Shown here: positions 23,001 to 24,228 of the stretch, piece after piece
Layout: the number at the start of each line of letters is the position of its first letter
How positions within the stretch are numbered: position 1 is the first letter of the stretch
Assembly (NCBI GenBank): GCA_934376945.1
Contig: CAKRPI010000022.1
Coordinates: 1 to 24,228, forward strand
DNA from: an uncultured Lachnospiraceae bacterium
GTDB lineage: Bacteria > Bacillota > Clostridia > Lachnospirales > Lachnospiraceae
DNA length: 24,228 nucleotides
Direction: 5' to 3'
Notes under the pieces: generated by a model
The model's input: only the letters and a program-made list of their open reading frames with translations
Database searches by the model: none
Told to the model about the DNA's origin: nothing
Position numbers and translations under genes: made by a program

Positions 23001-23134
23001 CGAAAATGCGCGGTGTGGGCGGAATTGACAGCTGGGGCAGCGATGTGGAGCCGCCGTACCGCATCCCGTCAGATCAGGAGATCAGATATAGCTTTTATAT
23101 CGTAAAAGGAGACACAGCTGCAGATTCCTTATGA
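20081..23134 (+). CDS. lacZ: GH2 beta-galactosidase (LacZ type)
   Basis: A 1017-aa intracellular enzyme with no signal peptide, which hydrolyses lactose and other beta-galactosides. LNGTWKFAW and the sugar-binding domain (about residues 40-220) lead into the GH2 sandwich and a TIM barrel. The barrel contains GVNRHEWNAHRGRA, HYPDQSLWYQLCDENGI, the acid/base Glu503 in WWSCGNES and the nucleophile Glu570 in LLCEYMHDMGNS. The C-terminal small-chain domain begins about residue 706 and carries FWRASTENDKGN. Between them, about residues 655-700, an Ala/Glu/Lys-rich predicted helix stands where E. coli LacZ has its domain 4. There is also an extended segment in the second domain (about 270-325). AAGGAGG precedes the ATG. 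The mutarotase-like gene follows after 33 bases, indicating an operon. Confidence 0.95.
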   Translation: MRAELSWLENPEVFRVNRLDAHSDHHFYETEQDALEGKETLRQSLNGTWKFAWSKCPDQRPADFYEENAKLDGFGTIEVPGHMETQGYDRIQYINTMYPWDGHAFLKPGQIDWNHDPVGSYVREFDLEPALVGKRVAISFQGAEQAVYVWLNGVFIGYAEDTFTPSDFDLSDVIREKNNRLCVEVYKRSSAAWIEDQDFFRFSGLFRDVFLYAKPEAHVEDLWAKAGLKEDNTTGTLALELRVSGERKPDTLRISWSLQETCPAQWKRGMAAENRNYAAGFTGREICAGMLHYAGETAGCFAGTEEKKPARANAESGTVQLWKMDTETIAEVKKWETGAPQLYQLWIRVQSADGQLLETIPYRIGFRRFEIRDGIMLLNGSRLIINGVNRHEWNAHRGRAVTRENMEEDIDIFVRNNINAVRTCHYPDQSLWYQLCDENGICMMDETNLESHGSWAKLAVVDPEGNVPGNRPDWEACVVDRAASMLERDKNHPAILWWSCGNESYAGTGILAMSQYFHKKDPSRVVHYEGVSWNREYDQISDVESRMYATPDMVREYFKEDGKKPYLLCEYMHDMGNSIGGMESYIRLLDEFEGYQGGFIWDYADQAIYHKNHRGEEVLGYGGDFLDRVTDYAFSGNGIVFADRTEKPAMQDVRHWYAPKAEREAFEAAQQEKREAAQKRLAEEMAALGKAASDKKGLKAVHGDANYGVAGDGFEIIFSVTEGGPISIVYNGKEYLYRAPKPAFWRASTENDKGNRFQAKSSIWMAADLFSFCTGCEVTEYAKSFADDGDAKTEAAGACTARKYDIADAAHRDPAAEDLEKVSLMYTYEFPAVPGVKAEITYIVDGAGRIRTEAVYHGAKDLPDLPEFGLRLLIPEKAEAYTWEGLSGETYPDRKKGGTFGVHTAKPEAAHYLVPQECGNHADTCQARIGDLRIVMDGEPFHLCVLPYTPEELENATHRYELPDTGRTVVSVLAKMRGVGGIDSWGSDVEPPYRIPSDQEIRYSFYIVKGDTAADSL

Positions 23135-23167
23135 TTTTGCAGCAAGCAGCAAAAGGGGGGATTTTAC

Positions 23168-24046
23168 ATGCTTTATACCATCAAAAATGATTATTTAAAG
23201 GTAACGGTCCAGTCTCTGGGCGCAGAGCTTCACTCCATTCAAAGTGCTGACGGCACCGAGTATCTGTGGCAGGGCAATCCGGAGATCTGGGACGGACAGG
23301 CGCCGAACATTTTTCCGTACGTGGCACGTCTGACTGACCAGAAATACACGTACAACGGAAAAGAGTATACGATGAAGATCCATGGATTTATCAATGCAGT
23401 GGAGCTGACACCGGAAACGCAGACAGAAGATCGCATCACTCTGCGTTACGACAGCAATGAGGAGACTCTGGCGCAGTACCCGTTTTCCTTTATTTACCGT
23501 ATCACGTATGCACTGGAGGGAAACGTGCTGCGGGTGACAAATGAAGTGGAGAATACCGGAGCAGAGCGGATGCATTTTGGCATCGGCGGTCATCCGGGCT
23601 TCAATGTGCCGCTGGAGGAGGGACTTTCCTTTTCAGATTACTGCCTGGAATTTTCCCATCGCACACATCCGTACCGCGTCGGCTTTACGGCAGACTGCTT
23701 TTTGAACGGAAACGATACAACGTATCCGCTTGTGGATGACACAAAGCTTCCGCTGCACCATGACCTGTTTGATGACGATGCGATCGTGCTGAAGCATACG
23801 GACCATACGGTGACGCTGCGTTCCGAAAAGGGCAACCGCGCAGTGCGCGTGTCATTCCCGGATTACAACGTGATCGGATTCTGGCATATGCCAAAGCTCG
23901 AAGCACCATATGTGTGCATCGAGCCGTGGAGTTCACTTCCGTCAAGAAAAGGGATTGTTGAGGACTTCGGACAGCAGGCAGATCTGGTTGCACTGGACGG
24001 AGGAAAAACGTATCGGAACGAGTGGACGGTGGAGATCATCGGATAA
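23168..24046 (+). CDS. Aldose 1-epimerase / galactose mutarotase-like protein (LacX type)
   Basis: A 292-aa protein of the galactose-mutarotase fold. YLWQGNPEIWDGQAPNIFP and MKIHGFIN are characteristic of the LacX/YeaD-like branch. FGIGGHPGFNVPL carries the catalytic His142, and YVCIEPWSSLPSRKG the catalytic Glu252. It interconverts alpha and beta forms of a free or phosphorylated sugar; released galactose from the upstream lacZ is the obvious substrate. GGGGGG lies eight bases before the ATG. It ends the lac-type pair. Confidence 0.9.
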   Translation: MLYTIKNDYLKVTVQSLGAELHSIQSADGTEYLWQGNPEIWDGQAPNIFPYVARLTDQKYTYNGKEYTMKIHGFINAVELTPETQTEDRITLRYDSNEETLAQYPFSFIYRITYALEGNVLRVTNEVENTGAERMHFGIGGHPGFNVPLEEGLSFSDYCLEFSHRTHPYRVGFTADCFLNGNDTTYPLVDDTKLPLHHDLFDDDAIVLKHTDHTVTLRSEKGNRAVRVSFPDYNVIGFWHMPKLEAPYVCIEPWSSLPSRKGIVEDFGQQADLVALDGGKTYRNEWTVEIIG

Positions 24047-24100
24047 GCGGAATTGACGAAAGATACCTTCCGAAGACGAAAAGATTTGTCAGTAATTTAC

Positions 24101-24129
24101 TTGACAGCGAGCCACATATCTGTTATATT
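24101..24129 (+). promoter_or_regulatory. Near-consensus promoter at the end of the window
   Basis: Perfect TTGACA (24101-24106), a 17-bp spacer and TATATT (24124-24129), with a start expected near 24136. It is the best -35 match in the window. It points out of the window, to a gene that cannot be seen. Confidence 0.7.
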
Positions 24130-24158
24130 ACAAATAGAACAAATAAGCAGCAAAAAGG

Positions 24159-24190
24159 ACTCCCCGGATTAAGTTTCGGGGAGTTTTCTG
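24159..24190 (+). terminator. Intrinsic terminator or attenuator 25 nt after the promoter
   Basis: ACTCCCCG (24159-24166) and CGGGGAGT (24177-24184) form a perfect 8-bp stem with a 10-nt loop, followed by TTTTCTG. It can end transcripts of the lacZ-mutarotase pair. It also lies just inside the transcript made from the promoter at 24101-24129, so it could attenuate the next gene. Confidence 0.75.
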
Positions 24191-24228
24191 AAAAGCACAG
24201 CTTTTTACTGAAGTGTGGTGGAACGGGC

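Overview
The window looks like a chromosomal segment of a spore-forming Clostridia species, most likely a Lachnospiraceae-type gut bacterium. The reasons are strong AGGAGG-type ribosome binding sites, roughly balanced base composition, a MecA adaptor, a PdaA-type deacetylase, a PF00882-type phospholipase C-like protein, and the Bacillota gene order (Orn/Lys/Arg decarboxylase)-(NMP kinase)-holB-ricT-yabB-rsmI. I see no rRNA, tRNA, insertion sequence, prophage or CRISPR array.

Layout. 1-1180: the 3' end of a repeat-built, wall-anchored surface protein, closed by a hairpin shared with the convergent mecA (minus strand). 1982-2669: a divergent spacer that contains a complete unannotated transcription unit (promoter, strong Shine-Dalgarno, about 30-codon hydrophobic reading frame, alternative hairpins, intrinsic terminator), then the promoter of a membrane-anchored GH18 hydrolase. 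4414-9530: a one-strand envelope cluster with a PLP enzyme, an ArnC-like polyprenyl-phosphate glycosyltransferase, an ATP-grasp ligase, two half-size SMR/EamA transporters and a PdaA-like deacetylase. 9693-10484: proC on the minus strand. 10674-11844: a threonine aldolase with its own promoter. 11936-17928: the housekeeping cluster (decarboxylase, guanylate-kinase-like, holB with its own promoter, ricT, yabB, rsmI). 18097-19980: a PF00882 phospholipase C-like protein and a Cof-type HAD phosphatase. 20081-24046: a lactose-use pair, GH2 beta-galactosidase plus mutarotase. The end of the window has a near-consensus promoter followed almost at once by an intrinsic terminator.

How the genes may work together. 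The 4494-9530 block resembles the lipid-linked aminosugar pathway of Gram-negatives (ArnC, ArnE/ArnF, ArnD-like), but has an ATP-grasp ligase and a beta-family PLP enzyme where ArnA/ArnB would be. I infer that it makes, modifies and flips an undecaprenyl-phosphate sugar, perhaps carrying an amino acid or other carboxylate. lacZ and the mutarotase hydrolyse beta-galactosides and equilibrate the released sugar.

A second theme is small tandem duplications at gene boundaries. Four independent loci have the same 33-bp period with unrelated sequences, and others have 25-26 bp and 14-15 bp periods. There are also two intergenic clusters of strong palindromes that share a 32-bp core.
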